From Mytilus galloprovincialis (Eukaryota > Mollusca > Bivalvia > Mytilida > Mytilidae), in the NCBI RefSeq assembly GCF_965363235.1, contig NC_134851.1:54688833-54752832 (forward strand): a DNA stretch of 64,000 nucleotides. The letters are read 5' to 3'. Below the pieces are notes generated by a model. It worked only from the letters and a program-made list of their open reading frames with translations. It was not told the DNA's origin and searched no databases. This document shows, in pieces, positions 22,354 to 34,119 of this stretch (position 1 is the first letter of the stretch; each line of letters opens with the position of its first letter). A program made the translations under genes and the position numbers.

Positions 22354-22625
22354 TTAAGATAGATGTATCTTTAATAAAACATATTCCTGATTTGAATATT
22401 ATATTTAAGTTGTTGAATTGTTTATTATATGTTTTCGTTAACTATAAAATTAAAGAGAACTTGATTAAGTATTTATATACTGAAAAAATGCACTAAAATG
22501 AATAGTAGTATTAATACGACTGGTCCTTACTCTGTGCCATAGAAATCTTAAAACTACTCGAGTTTGCTTTAGGCATTTAGAATTTATTCGAATTTTCCAA
22601 AACATGGTTTCTCAATGAAATAAAC

Positions 22626-22811
22626 ATAATAGTTCTTGAAAAACTGGTCATTATCGTGATACATGGACTGCCCGTAGGACAGAAGTATTGACTGCGACAG
22701 CGATAATGACCTCGCCTTTGGCTCAGTCATTATCACTATCTTAGTCAATACCACTGTCCTGTGGGCAGTCCATATATCACGATAATGACCAGTTTTTCAA
22801 GAACTATTATA
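22626..22811. mobile_element. Foldback MITE with about 85-bp arms
   Basis: ATAATAGTTCTTGAAAAACT at 22626 pairs with AGTTTTTCAAGAACTATTAT ending at 22810. The pairing continues inward through GGTCATTATCGTGATA, GGACTGCCC and CAGCGATAATGAC to a small loop near CTCGCCTTTGG. No coding capacity. Confidence 0.85.
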
Positions 22812-24956
22812 TAAATATACATGTAGAATTTTGTTGTTGTTGAGTTTCTGTTTCATTAGCTTAACAAAAAATGACATGAAAGAAAAAACATTTGAAAGAA
22901 AAAGTATATTCTGAATTAAGTTTTAGATGTTTTATAACAAAATAAATATGTTTCAAAAACCGCCATAACGAGAAAAAAAAAACCGATGAACGCCAAAAAC
23001 GTCAAAACTTATTTCTAAAGATTTGTAACAACTGTTTTTTAGTATTTAAAAAAAAAATGAAGATGCCATTTTTGTGACATTTTGGTAGACATCCTTTCAA
23101 CGCATCAGTAATCGAAATAAATTGACAAAAATTTAAACGAATGCATACTTCCGTTTCTTTTTTATTTGGAATTTATCATATTGGCTTCATTTCTCCGTTC
23201 CGAAATGCACAATCCCTTTTTTTCCTTCGTTTTCTTTAAAAACCATCGAAATTACTAACGTTAAACGTTAGTTAAAAGTTTTGTGACGGGAGCCCTGTGG
23301 GGACTCATATACATAATTAGATTTTATGTAATGCTAAAAAGGAGACTGCGATATGAATAAATGCAGTTCAGATGTTCCAGTTTAACGGACATGTAGTATT
23401 TTCTGACTAGATAACATACTTTACATATTTTTACTAGGTATTGATAATTTCAAGTAGAGCATGTTTTTTTAAACGTTGTTGTGACAGTGTTTTTCGGGGC
23501 TTTGATTTTGATTATGATGTCGAAGTTCTCATTGAATTCGTTCTTTTAAATTGGGAATCAATGTTTTTAAAGCATTTTCCAAGTTCGTTTTACATAATGA
23601 TAATTGATATAAAGACTTTAATGACAAACAATCTCGCTTTCGATGGATTCTCATCTGTTATGCCGCAAAGAGCTTATATTTTTCCTTTAGTTTCTACAAG
23701 CTGAAATGAATTCTTCCAAGGTCTACTCGATTCGAAAATGGTGTCGATTACGTCATACAAATATGACATCACAAAGCCCTAACGTTCCTCTTCCAAATGG
23801 TATACAATTTTTATATTTTATTTACTTATGGGTATCCGAAATTAGGAGGAACCCTCAAAAACAATATTAGTATGTTACCCGTCTACACGCAAAAACATAT
23901 GATTTGTCTCGTTTGTTTTTGAAAAGCTTATTGACAAAAGTGAATAAAAACTAATAAGCCACCGTAAAAATAATGTTTTAAGTGCTCCGAAGATTTTAAC
24001 ACAAAAAACCAGTTGATCTTCTTTTTTTTTCTTATTTTAAGCCGATTATTGGTCAGAGGTACATGAAATCAGAAAACGTCACCAACACCGAGCGTAACGT
24101 CAGGTAGATATTTGCTTTGTACGTCTGTGATGGTGACATGTATTTTTTTACCAATTGAAACCTCACTTGAACAGTGAAATATTACGAATGACCAACTATC
24201 CTTACAGGACAAAACCGAAACTTTAAAAATCTAAAATCCTAATTACAAAATGTTTTGTAAATACTCATTAGGATACAACTAAATAGGTATAGGACTATAT
24301 TTTTCACCAATGGCATTCATACAACATGTATTATGTGTACAAATAGTCAATTAATCTTTTGATAGTGTAGTAGGAGGTGGTCAAAGGCAAATAACAATTT
24401 CATAATAAATGCCTCCTGGTGCATGTATTGGTTAGTACTTCAATCAGCAGGATCCATTCAATTTATAAAGGCTTGATTTTCAATGCTTAATTAAACAAGT
24501 TTTTGCCAATACAACATGTATTATACCAATATCAAAGGTAAAGTTAAAAACTGCATTTAAGACAGACAGCTAGATACCATAAACATACTATGTATACACA
24601 TGCCAGAGTCTGAGCTTGATTTGCTATATGATATAAAAACTAAACTGACGAAGAAAGGTCATTTATTCAAAATCATAAAATGCAAAAAATACATTTTGCA
24701 AATAAAACATTTGACATAAAAGTTCATATTTAATATGAAATAATAATACACAATAATACGAAATTACATCAACTAATATCATATGACAAAGAATAGCAAA
24801 GGTGGGGAGTAAAATCTGCCCCATAAATAAACATATATACATATCTACTTCAAAAGATAATATTAAGGGAGGTATGTGGGTTGGAATTTTGAACAAATTG
24901 TTTGATAAGAATCACGAGTTAACACATCAAATGCTGATGATAAAATAGTTATCAAA
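22812..24956. other. AT-rich non-coding DNA
   Basis: ACTAACGTTAAACGTTAGT near 23252 is a short palindrome. Open frames at 23441-23704 (+) and 24663-24896 (-) show no recognisable domain or splice context. Nothing else can be supported. Confidence 0.35.
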
Positions 24957-25060
24957 GGTACCAGGATTATAATTTAATACGCCAGACGCGCGTTTCGTCT
25001 ACATAAGACTCATCAGTGACGCTCAGATCAAAATAGTTGTAAAGCCAAAGAAGTACAAAG
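24957..25060 (+). repeat. Dispersed repeat 'GACGCGC...CATCAGTGACGC'
   Basis: ACGCCAGACGCGCGTTTCGT followed by GACTCATCAGTGACGCTCAG and GAAGTACAAAG. Related versions are embedded in 11445-11540, 47700-47790 (inverted) and 55803-55850. It is a short, high-copy mussel-type repeat of unknown class. Confidence 0.65.
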
Positions 25061-27169
25061 TTAAAAGGAAGTTACCACAATGCACTTACACGTGAACTCG
25101 TGCTGACCCGCAAGATCATTGACCAATACGAAAGATGAAATCTAATCATGCATTGGTCATAAGTGAAATTTCTCTGCACGTGAAAACATGCTATCTAATT
25201 TCAACAATTTATCGTTTAATTAAGTAGGACACTCTGACCCTTTGACCAAACTAGAGACATCATACATTTAGAGTATTAATAGCTCACGCTTTTATTTAAG
25301 TCGGTTAGTAATAACCAATTAAAACAGAATTATCTTCTCTGCTGTCTTAAATTATTTTATTCCGCTTAATTTTCAATTAGCAAATAAAATTGGTTATAAT
25401 TCAGCTAAACAATCTTTTCTGAAAAATAACGCTTCTTAAAAAAAGGTCTATATATATAGCTATATACATGCAACTTTATTGATGCACACATTTCATTCAT
25501 GAATATAATCTCTCCTTACCTAATGCCTAAATATTTGATTATTTATTGTTATGAATCCAAAAAAAAACATTATTTTCAATTAGAAAAACAATACTTATAT
25601 TTCTTGAGAAAGTCCTTCACAAATTTATCTGAACTGTAATTTCATGCTTTTCAGTAAAGACCACTAAAGTGTTTGAACACAAACATTTTCGTAAAAGATG
25701 GTTGAGGGCGACTGTTAGATGTAGCAAATTCTATGTGTATCTATACTTATTAATACTATGGATACAAACAGTGAAAAAACCCAGTTTTATTGTGTAAAAT
25801 TAGAAAGGAGAATGTGCATGTGAGAGACCCGAATGGACGTTTTTAAACAGAGATATAGATTTTTGTTTTAAAGAGGACAATATTCCTTGAATTTAATCTT
25901 TCATTTTCTAGTTTAAAACACCAAAACTGCTGACTTTCATACATATTTCTCAATTACTGTGAAATATTTCTAGGAAACCGTAAAAAGTCATCTTATTTCA
26001 GTATGTTCCATATAAGAAATGTCTGTTCACAGTCAGGAATATTACAGTTGCTATTCATTATTTAGATGTGTTCGAGCTTTTGAGTCTGCCATTTAATAAG
26101 GGACTTTACGATTTGAATTTTCCTCGGAGCAGTATTTTTGTGATTTTACTTTTTTCTATATGGCATGGAAAAGTTTACATTGACTACAAAAAAAATTGAT
26201 ATTTCTGGTTTGGGAAACATAAATTGTTTAAAATTGCATATTTTCCTAAACCCTTTTTACAAATGAGTAACAGATATACATGTATGTCTTTATGGCTGAG
26301 CAACCCTTAATTCTGAGCGAATTCAGATTTATAACACCGATACTAGAATCTGATAGGAAGGGTTTTGCTTGAAAAACCAGAGAGTCTACCTATAGACCTG
26401 ATGCATCGATATATCTCTGGAGCCAAAAAATAAGAATTATTACTCACCTTTGGTCAGGAACCAGTGATTTAAACATAACAGAGGGGACACTTATTAGACG
26501 AAGACGCGAAAGTTATAAAACTGTAAAATCCATATAAAGAGAATATGGTGCCGGGATAACATTTGTGGATTATTCCTACTGTCAATCACCAAGTACAAGA
26601 AGTCCAAAGGATATAACCTACATCACTTTCAAGTTACAAAACTGATCCAAAATCTTAACTTATAAATCATGATCATAGACATGATTAAGCCACAGGACAA
26701 AACTATTTTATAGTGCATTTTTTTCCAGGTGTTAATTTCAATTTGAAAAATCCCATCTGCTCTATATAAAATGTTTTTAATATTGAAGTGTTCTACTATT
26801 GGGAAAAATAATTTTAAAATTTTGAAAAGTCTTTAACTAAAAAAACTTGATAATCTATGTTAAGAGGGTTTGACATTTCGTTTGACAGCTTCAATAATAC
26901 TAGTTTTGGACATTTTTTTAACTTGACCAAATCACTTCTCAGCAAGAATGTTCAGCACCCATTTTTTAAAACATGTAATTTCATGCCCTCAATTAATGTT
27001 TCATGCATAAAATATATTGAAATGAATTTGGAAAGTGTAGGGAAAAAATAGCAATAGGAAAGTGAAAATCAATTTTCTCGCGTGAACATAAAGTTAATCG
27101 GCCTAGCTACAGGTTAAATTAATATTCAATCAAAACTGAAAAAAAGACAACAGCGCTGTTCGAAATTCA
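25061..27169. other. AT-rich non-coding DNA
   Basis: I see no exon, array or recognisable element here. An open frame at 26857-27051 is short and featureless. Confidence 0.35.
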
Positions 27170-27232
27170 AAAATCGATTGAGAAAAAAACCAAACGCGGG
27201 TTACAAACTAAAACTGAGGGAAATGCATTTAA
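27170..27232 (+). repeat. Short fragment of the 'AAAGGCAACAG' repeat family
   Basis: AACGCGGGTTACAAACTAAA and ACTGAGGGAAATGCATT correspond to the segment near 10950-10990 of copy A. Confidence 0.5.
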
Positions 27233-27750
27233 AAATCTGTTCGCCCTTCCATAATAATCTGTTTGTTGCATTAACGAGGAAATTATCCTCAGAGATATAC
27301 ACTGTTGTATCTATTTTGAAAAATGAAAACAGGATTTGTAACAATAGTCAAAACATAGTGACTTCTTCGATAGAGTAAATTCAAGGTATGATAAACTATA
27401 TTAAATATTCAATATTTAAGTTTACATTTGTGATTGTACTATTGCCATCAGAGATGACGGCTAACAATTATACTATTTTCAATTTATTATGTTATTTTAA
27501 GTGAACACGAACCATCTACATCTATTTTTTTTATGATACATGACTGATATGCCTAAAACAACATAAGTTTGTATTTGTTTCGAATAGACGGAATTTCTAC
27601 ATTTGTACATGTCCTACGATAAAATAGTACTTCGATTTTATTTTTTAAACTTAAGTGGTTTTGTGCATATAGCAGCACAGATATTGGATGTTATATTGTA
27701 AATATAACTATAGTCATTATTATTCGTTTGTTTAAATCACATATAGAGAA

Positions 27751-28890
27751 TTAGGTCCGCTGTTATTTTTAATATATATAAATGATTTACCACTTCATGT
27801 TAAACAATCCAATATGGATTTATATGCAGATGATTTAACATTGCATTTTCATGATAAAAACATTGAAAAAATAAACAGCACATTGCAAAATGATTTAAAT
27901 GCTATACAATCTTGGTGTAACAATAACAGTATGAAAATCAATGCACAAAAAACTAAGTGTATGAAATTGGGTTCAAAACCAAAACTTAAACAACTATCAG
28001 AATTATGCATTACCGTCAACGAAACATGTATTGAGAATGTCCATTCTTTCAAATTACTTGGAATTGACATTGATGAAAATTTAAGCTGGGAAGATCATGT
28101 TGATCGTGTATGTAAAATAATCTCTTCTAAAGTATCACTTTTATATAAAATTAAAGTATATTTGCCAATACACACAAGGCAACTATTTTATAATGCATAT
28201 ATTCTACCATATATAGACTATTGTAGTTCAGTTTGGGGAAATTTATTACAAAAAGATTCAGATAGAATCATAAAACTTCAAAAAAGAGTAGCAAGAATTA
28301 TACTGGAATGCGATATTTCTATTCCATCTAATTTCATGTTTTCTTCTTTAAAATGGCTATCTTTACCAAAAGAATAAAATACCAACAATCAATTTTAATG
28401 CATAAAATTGTAAATGGGCTAACACCTGATTACTTAGCAATTCTAAATATTGATGATGTGCAACGCCACAACCTACGATCTGTCTCTAATAATGATCTTT
28501 TTGTTCCAAGGCCAAATACAAATTTTTATAAAAAATCTTTTCATTACTCTGCAACCAAAGTATGGAATAATTTACCACTCGAAATAAAAAAATGTCCTAA
28601 TGTGGAATTATTCAAGAAACATAGTTATAATCATTTTCTTGAAAATTATATGCAAGTCAAATAATTTGTTTTTCTCTAACAAAACTATATCAAATATTGT
28701 CATTTATTACCCTTTGTATATTTTAGTGATTGAATTGTTGTATATACTAGTAATATATATTGTAATTTAATGTATCAATGTTAACTGTATGCATGTATTT
28801 TGTTTGAGGGCCTCAATGAAAATTAGAATTTTTCTAATTGAGTTACCCTCTTTAAATAAAGAATTTATTATTATTATTATTATTATAATC
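27751..28890 (+). pseudogene. 5'-truncated non-LTR retrotransposon (LINE), reverse transcriptase C-terminal half with one frameshift
   Basis: The sequence begins inside a reverse transcriptase at LGPLLFLIYINDLP, then MDLYADDLTL (catalytic F/Y-A-D-D), the LGIDIDENLSWEDHV box, and LQKRVARIILECD. At about 28367 one base is missing in an A-rich run, and the protein continues one frame over (RIKYQQSILMHKIVNGL, NLPLEIKKCPN) to a stop at 28662-28664. The 3' UTR ends with a hairpin (AATTAGAATTTTTCTAATT near 28818) and an ATT-type microsatellite tail at 28863-28888, as in CR1/L2-like or related LINEs. The endonuclease and N-terminus are absent. It is a dead-on-arrival copy; the exact clade is not certain. 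Confidence 0.85.
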
Positions 28891-29209
28891 AAATTATATA
28901 ACTGTATCACAAAAATTAGTTTTCATCGAAAAATACAATTAATTTCAATTCACACTACCAAAATAGTTTTTTGTTTATACGCTTAATCATAAAAGTTAAC
29001 AATAAGCTCTTTGGTTGAAGTTAGGGCACTAGTTAACTGCACTGCAAGATGCATTGTAGACCGATATGAACTACAATGTACTTGTGTCGTTTCAGTATCC
29101 GATACATAATAGGGGGCTTTCGAATGTCAAGAAGAGGACTTTAGATGTGCTGTGGTTATAATTTGACTATATGTTGAGCGCACTGACCTAGATCTTTTTT
29201 TATAAAACC
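28891..29209. other. Non-coding spacer
   Basis: Nothing recognised. Confidence 0.3.
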
Positions 29210-29870
29210 CACCGTAGCGGAGAGGGGCTTTGCGTTTTATCCTTGTTTGTCTGTACATTAGTCCGTCCGTCCGTCTATCCGTACACTGCCTCAACTAAAT
29301 ATTATGACACATATACAGAATACTTATTAACACAGAACAGAGATCAAGTTTGAATTTTGGTGGCGTCACTTTAAACAGTTCTAGAGTTATGGAAACAAAT
29401 GGAAACATGCTGAATTTTTTGTTTCCGTTCTCAAAATTACGTTTGCCTCTACCAAATGCTATGAAACCTATACACTCTGCTTATTACCAACAAATACAGA
29501 CTAAGATTGAATTTTGGGGTTGTCACTTTAACTTTTCTGGAGTTATTACTTCATTGTGGACCGAACAAATTGCTGAATTTTTCGTTTCCGTTCTTTAATT
29601 TTAATTTGCCTCAACAAAATGCCTTGACACTTTACACAGGGCTTATTACCACAAAATACAGATCAAGTACAAAATAATATTGGTCGCGTCACTTTAACCG
29701 TTCTAGAGTTATGCTACTTGAAAAAATGAAAAACATGCTGATTTTTTTTTTAACTTTAGTTGCCACAATTAAATGTCTTTAAACTTATACACAATGTTTA
29801 TCACCAAAAAATGCAGATCAAGTTTAAAAATTTGGCTGTCACTTCAATCGTTTTTAAATTCAAGCCCCTG
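29210..29870 (+). repeat. Degenerate tandem repeat of about 150-160 bp, four units
   Basis: Each unit has a GCTTATTACCA-like line, then CAGATCAAGTTTGAATTTTG, then GTCACTTTAAC.GTTCTAGAG with TTATG, then ATGCTGAATTTTT. Unit cores lie near 29340, 29505, 29660 and 29815. A leader with GTCCGTCCGTCCGTC precedes it. Open frames inside it are accidental. Confidence 0.7.
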
Positions 29871-30590
29871 TGATATCTTTCGCCCCTAAGATATAATCAC
29901 GAAAGATAAAATACAAGAGAATGGACAGTTGTTTGAACCTTGCACTCTGGTGGTAGGCTAAAGTGTCTCTCCTTTTATAAAAAAGAAAGCTAAACAAAAT
30001 TACCCTATCGACCAACCGTTCGTCTGTCTGTCTGTCTGTTCATCCGTCAGTTCGGCTAAACAGTTCCCGCACTTTATTTATTCGTGCTTGAAGATATTGA
30101 ATGGATATTTGGTAAAACTTTTAATAGACAAGTTGAAAATCAAGTTCAAATTGTGCAGAGTTATGGTCCTTGGACTTAAAACGTATCACACAAATATTCA
30201 GTTTTCCGCGTTTTTTTCCATCACGCTTGAAAATATTGATTTGAATTTTGTTGCGGTCTAATGATTTTGTTAAGAGTTGTATTCCTTAGACTTAAAGATT
30301 TTTCTTAAATAATCAGTCTTAACTTTTTAATTAGTATGTGTTAACCCATTGAGCTGTTTTCAAATATGCTAACTTTTTTCTTTGTCTTTATGTCTGAATT
30401 CTGTGCTAAAGAGAGAGACGAAAGATGCGAAAGGGACATTCAAATACATCAATCGAAAATAAACTGACCCTTGCGATTTGAACTTACTTGATACTGTTCT
30501 TGTTTTGTTTAGAAGCTCTAGTCTTCAGACTTCTAACTGTCATGGTTATATAGTGAAATATATTCACAAAATTGTAATTTACTTTATTTT
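29871..30590. other. Non-coding DNA with a second leader-type repeat
   Basis: GTCTGTCTGTCTGTCTG at about 30025, followed by CTTGAAGATATTGA and CACGCTTGAAAATATTGA, suggests a further degenerate repeat related to 29210-29870. No gene is seen. Confidence 0.35.
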
Positions 30591-30594
30591 ATGC

Positions 30595-30869
30595 AGATAA
30601 TGAATATCCCAGCTGCTTCTTCTGATATATTGTTAAATGGACCCCCCGGTCAATACATCAGCTTTGGGTCGCTTAGCTGTGATACAGTGATTAGTGCAAT
30701 CGTCATCAAGATTTTAATATTGGCAATTAATTTTTTTGTATACTGTGTTCTATATGATATAATATTAATTCAATGGTGCCATGAAAATTCAATACTAAAA
30801 CCAAATCAGTGTTTGTTACTTGTTGTAGTGAAATATAAATCACGTCGATTCGTAGATTGTGAAATATTT
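30595..30869 (+). CDS. Possible exon (weak)
   Basis: A good acceptor (TTTATTTTATGCAG) opens an ORF beginning MNIPAASSDILLNGPPGQY that runs to a possible donor (TTTTTG|GTAATT) at 30869/30870. The segment VISAIVIKILILAINFF could span a membrane. No homologue is recognised, no partner exon is seen, and the second half is compositionally like intergenic DNA. Confidence 0.2.
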
Positions 30870-30891
30870 TTGGTAATTACATCAAATGATA

Positions 30892-31137
30892 TATCCAAAA
30901 TCCATGTTATACTTTTAACATTTAAAAGTTATAATGATTTAATCCATAAAGTTTAATTATTTTGTATAGAAATTCATCATTGACTTAACGTTTTAAATTG
31001 ATAAAACAGTAAAATTTTAAAAATGAGGTTACAAGGTTCTGAGAAATAAATATTGAAGTTTAGTTAAACTATTGAATAAATAATGGTAATCAAAATCCAT
31101 GTTATACTTTTAACATTTAAAAGTTATAATGATTTAA
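30892..31137 (+). repeat. Two direct copies of a 50-bp segment
   Basis: AAAATCCATGTTATACTTTT followed by AACATTTAAAAGTTATAATG occurs at about 30897-30940 and again at 31091-31135, perfectly conserved over at least 45 bases. Confidence 0.75.
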
Positions 31138-31519
31138 GTAACCACATGATATAAGATTGCTTATACATTATAAAGCATCCACATATTTTTGTTTCATTCA
31201 TTTTATCGATTTAACGGTTTTGATCTCGAATAAAATACAATTCCCAAGGAATGATAGGGATAAGAGAGATACTGGTATACGATACACTGGACAATATTAT
31301 AGGATGCAATATAATGCTTTATCATATATTTAGTACAAAATACAGTTTTGTATATCTAACAAAGTCCAATAAAGGTTCTTTTTCCGGTCTGTATCACCAA
31401 CCCTGTATCGCATACCCCGTATCGCATACCTTGCGTGACGTCATAATTCCAATGACGTCAATGTTTGACTTATGACGTCTAGTTGCTGAATTCCTGGCAA
31501 AGGAAAAAAATTAGTTCCC
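31138..31519. other. Non-coding DNA with CRE-like palindromes
   Basis: TGACGTCA-like sites cluster at about 31435-31480 (GTGACGTCAT, ATGACGTCAA, ATGACGTCTA). The words TGTATCACCA and GTATCGCATACC at 31390-31430 reappear in the hairpin at 33161. No gene is associated, so a regulatory role is not claimed. Confidence 0.35.
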
Positions 31520-31529
31520 ACTAAAAAGG

Positions 31530-31751
31530 GGGTCTCATTGGGGGGTTCCGATCCCGGATCACGCTTACTGTTTTGTCAGATTCCCGTATCCCGCTTACAC
31601 TATGTACGTAAGCAATTCTCATTTTTTTTGTCATTTCCCGGGTCCCGCAAGACCTCATTTCCCGTTTTCACGGCACAATAATTTGACTTTCACGTGTCAC
31701 GCTTACAAAAAATCGGCAATCCCGCGTCACGCTTAGACCCCAATGAGACCC
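31530..31751. mobile_element. 222-bp MITE with 8-bp target duplication
   Basis: Termini GGGTCTCATTGGGG (31530) and CCCCAATGAGACCC (31738-31751) are perfect inverted repeats. ACTAAAAA lies directly outside both ends (31520 and 31752), an 8-bp target duplication as left by hAT- or MULE-type transposases. The interior is unusually GC-rich (repeated CCCG and TCACGCTTA words). There is no ORF. Confidence 0.85.
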
Positions 31752-32082
31752 ACTAAAAAAATGTCCTCTTATTTCAACTAAAATCAATATTTTTCCAAAC
31801 ATTAGCACCCAGTTATTTTACGAGCGATTTTTATATGCAAAGAAGACACAACATTTAAGATGCAAAATATTTGAAGTTTTATAGTTAATTTGGTCATAAT
31901 TTTCGTGAAGTTTGTTTTCATTACAGGTTGAATTAAACACAAATGCAAAATATTACGATTTTAATATGGTTAGAATAGATAGCAAACCTTTCAAGAAATA
32001 TTTTTCTTGCTTTTCACCTTGTCAGAAAACTAAAATGATCATGAATAATTTCATCGGCAAATAAACAATAAAAATTTAAACT

Positions 32083-32905
32083 TTTTTTTACATCTTATGC
32101 TATTTATTTGATAAATATTGGGCTAGATTAAATACTGAAAACATAAACCCATTGCTAAAAGAAAGTTATACATTAAGTAAACACCTTGATTCACAAGGAG
32201 TTTATACTTGGTCCACTTTTATAAAAGATTCAACACAAGAAATGAATATTGATATACAAAAAGTAATGTCCTGTCAAAATATGGAACAAGTTAACAAACT
32301 AAAGACTTGGATTAAGAATATTACAAGTAAATTTTATTCAGAACTACTGGAAAATAAAATTAATAGTTTGAACGAAAATAACAAACTTTTTCTTTACAAA
32401 AATATTAAAGTCAAACAAGACCAAGAATTTTATCTAAAATATCACAATTTTGAAACTAGACGTTTATTTACAAAAATTAGAATTAGTGACCATAATTTGC
32501 TCATTGAGAAGGGCAGATATCTAAAAATACCTCGAGACAATAGAACATGTCCAACTTGTAAAACCTTAGAAGATGAAAATCACTTTCTCCTCCACTGTCA
32601 AATTAATAATGTTTTACGTATAAAACTTTTTAATGACATGGCAATAGATAATCCTATGTTTTCAAATCTATCTGATACTGAAAAACTAGTAGTCCTACTA
32701 AATCCTTCTAATATAAACCAAGTGAAAAAAACAGGTTCCTTTATAAAACAGTCTTTAGAGCTGAGGACAGGGGACTCTTAGTTACTTTTACTTGTATATA
32801 TATAGATATGTGTGTGTTTAACTCAGTTATTTTATTGTTGCTGTTACTTTTGTTTATGTCACAAGTATAATGTTACTTATATGACAAATAAAGATTATTA
32901 TTTGA
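32083..32905 (+). pseudogene. 5'-truncated LINE: C-terminal zinc-binding end of a reverse transcriptase
   Basis: The frame is open from about 32080 (ILCYLFDKYWARLNTENINP) to TAG at 32779-32781, with no ATG at its start, as expected of a 5' truncation. Near residues 150-175 is RISDHNLLIEKGRYLKIP followed by CPTCKTLEDENHFLLHC, a C-x2-C...H-x4-C zinc motif typical of the region after the reverse transcriptase domain in non-LTR elements. The 3' end carries ACAAATAAAGATTATTATTTG. The preserved frame suggests a young insertion. Confidence 0.75.
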
Positions 32906-33160
32906 AATAATAGGACAGTATCGTTAGTGGATGCATTTTATTACTTGGTTTTTAAAGTATATTGAGAATCTAAAAGGTAATAGGGTAGATTATGATGTGA
33001 ATAAAAGGCAAATGAGGAAGTCTATAAAAAAAGACAAGTCAGCTGGAAAAATGCAGGAAAATCATAATGTTCTTTTCTAGCTTATAATTTCGGACGATTT
33101 AGAAAAATGAATATCCCATGAATACGATTCTATTAAAATATAACATCAACAGAAAAATAT

Positions 33161-33267
33161 ATGGCAAAATCCGTATCGCATTCTGTATCACCACTCGACC
33201 AATATCAGCTCTCGGAACTGATATTGGTTTCTCGTGGTGATACATCATGCGATACGGATTTTGCCAT
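33161..33267. mobile_element. 107-bp near-perfect hairpin (foldback MITE)
   Basis: ATGGCAAAATCCGTATCGCA at 33161 pairs with TGCGATACGGATTTTGCCAT ending at 33267. The arms continue through TGTATCACCAC and CCAATATCAG to a loop of about nine bases (CTCTCGGAA). The stem is roughly 48 bp with few mismatches. Confidence 0.9.
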
Positions 33268-34018
33268 GTATTATTCTATATATGTTATACTATACCTTTA
33301 TCTCGCAAAAGATAAACATGAAAATACACAGTATGATAGTGTATAAGAAGCCAGAAGGTCTATTATTTTAATAAGTAAGAGTATATTTGAGGTACATGAA
33401 AAAGGATAAGTGCAGTTTGTCGCTAAGTGTGTATTTTTGCTCTGATTTATCCAAACTTGTATTCCACCTCTTTCGATTGGTAAATTACGATTTTATGTAC
33501 CAAATTTACAAAAAAAAACAAAGATAAAATTATAAAATTGAAAAAGGCATGGAAATGTGTTTGAGAAACAAATACCGGACAAAAGAGCAGAAAAAAAACA
33601 TAAAACATCACAAAATCTTTATATATAGAAGTATTTAGAAATAATCTTCAGAGGTTAAATCATTCTTGAAGATTTAAAAATCATTCGTTTAGGAGTGTTT
33701 TGAATTTCCAAAAAAAAAGATGTTTTTACATAAAATGTTCGTTTCCTCTCTGACCTTCGACACTTTTTCATCTTTAGACTAGAAAATTGTAATGTATTGT
33801 CCATAGTTAAAACCCCCACCTTTATTGCAAATATGAATGAAAAATGTTGGAGACTAAAACAATGATTCCTTAAATCGATCTCTAAATTTACAAATGCAAC
33901 TTGCAATTTTGGGTAATTGTCATTTTGTCAAAAGAAAATATTTCAAAAAGTGCATTCTAACAATATTCTATTTACATCCCCCCCCCCCCCCGATTTGTTC
34001 CTGGTTATTGGTCGTGCA
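33268..34018. other. Non-coding DNA with a poly-C tract
   Basis: A run of about 14 C residues lies near 33979-33992. No gene is recognised. Confidence 0.35.
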
Positions 34019-34092
34019 GTTCTGTAGTGACACTATAAAATTGAGAATTGAAATGGGGAATCTGACAAAGCGACAACAATCCGACCATAGCA
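34019..34092 (-). repeat. Fragment of a dispersed repeat also at 19640-19695
   Basis: Read on the minus strand it gives GGTCGGATTGTTGTCGCTTT, then ATTCCCCATTTCAATTCTC, matching the line at 19640-19695 and 7170-7225. Confidence 0.5.
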
Positions 34093-34119
34093 CTATGAAC
34101 GTTTGCCTTTGTCTACAAA

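Noticed and set aside
23441-23704. 87-codon plus-strand frame as a small gene
   Set aside because: No recognisable domain, no splice signals or promoter context, and AT-rich composition like its flanks.
29350-29598. 82-codon frame
   Set aside because: Lies across two units of a degenerate tandem repeat and is not conserved between the units.
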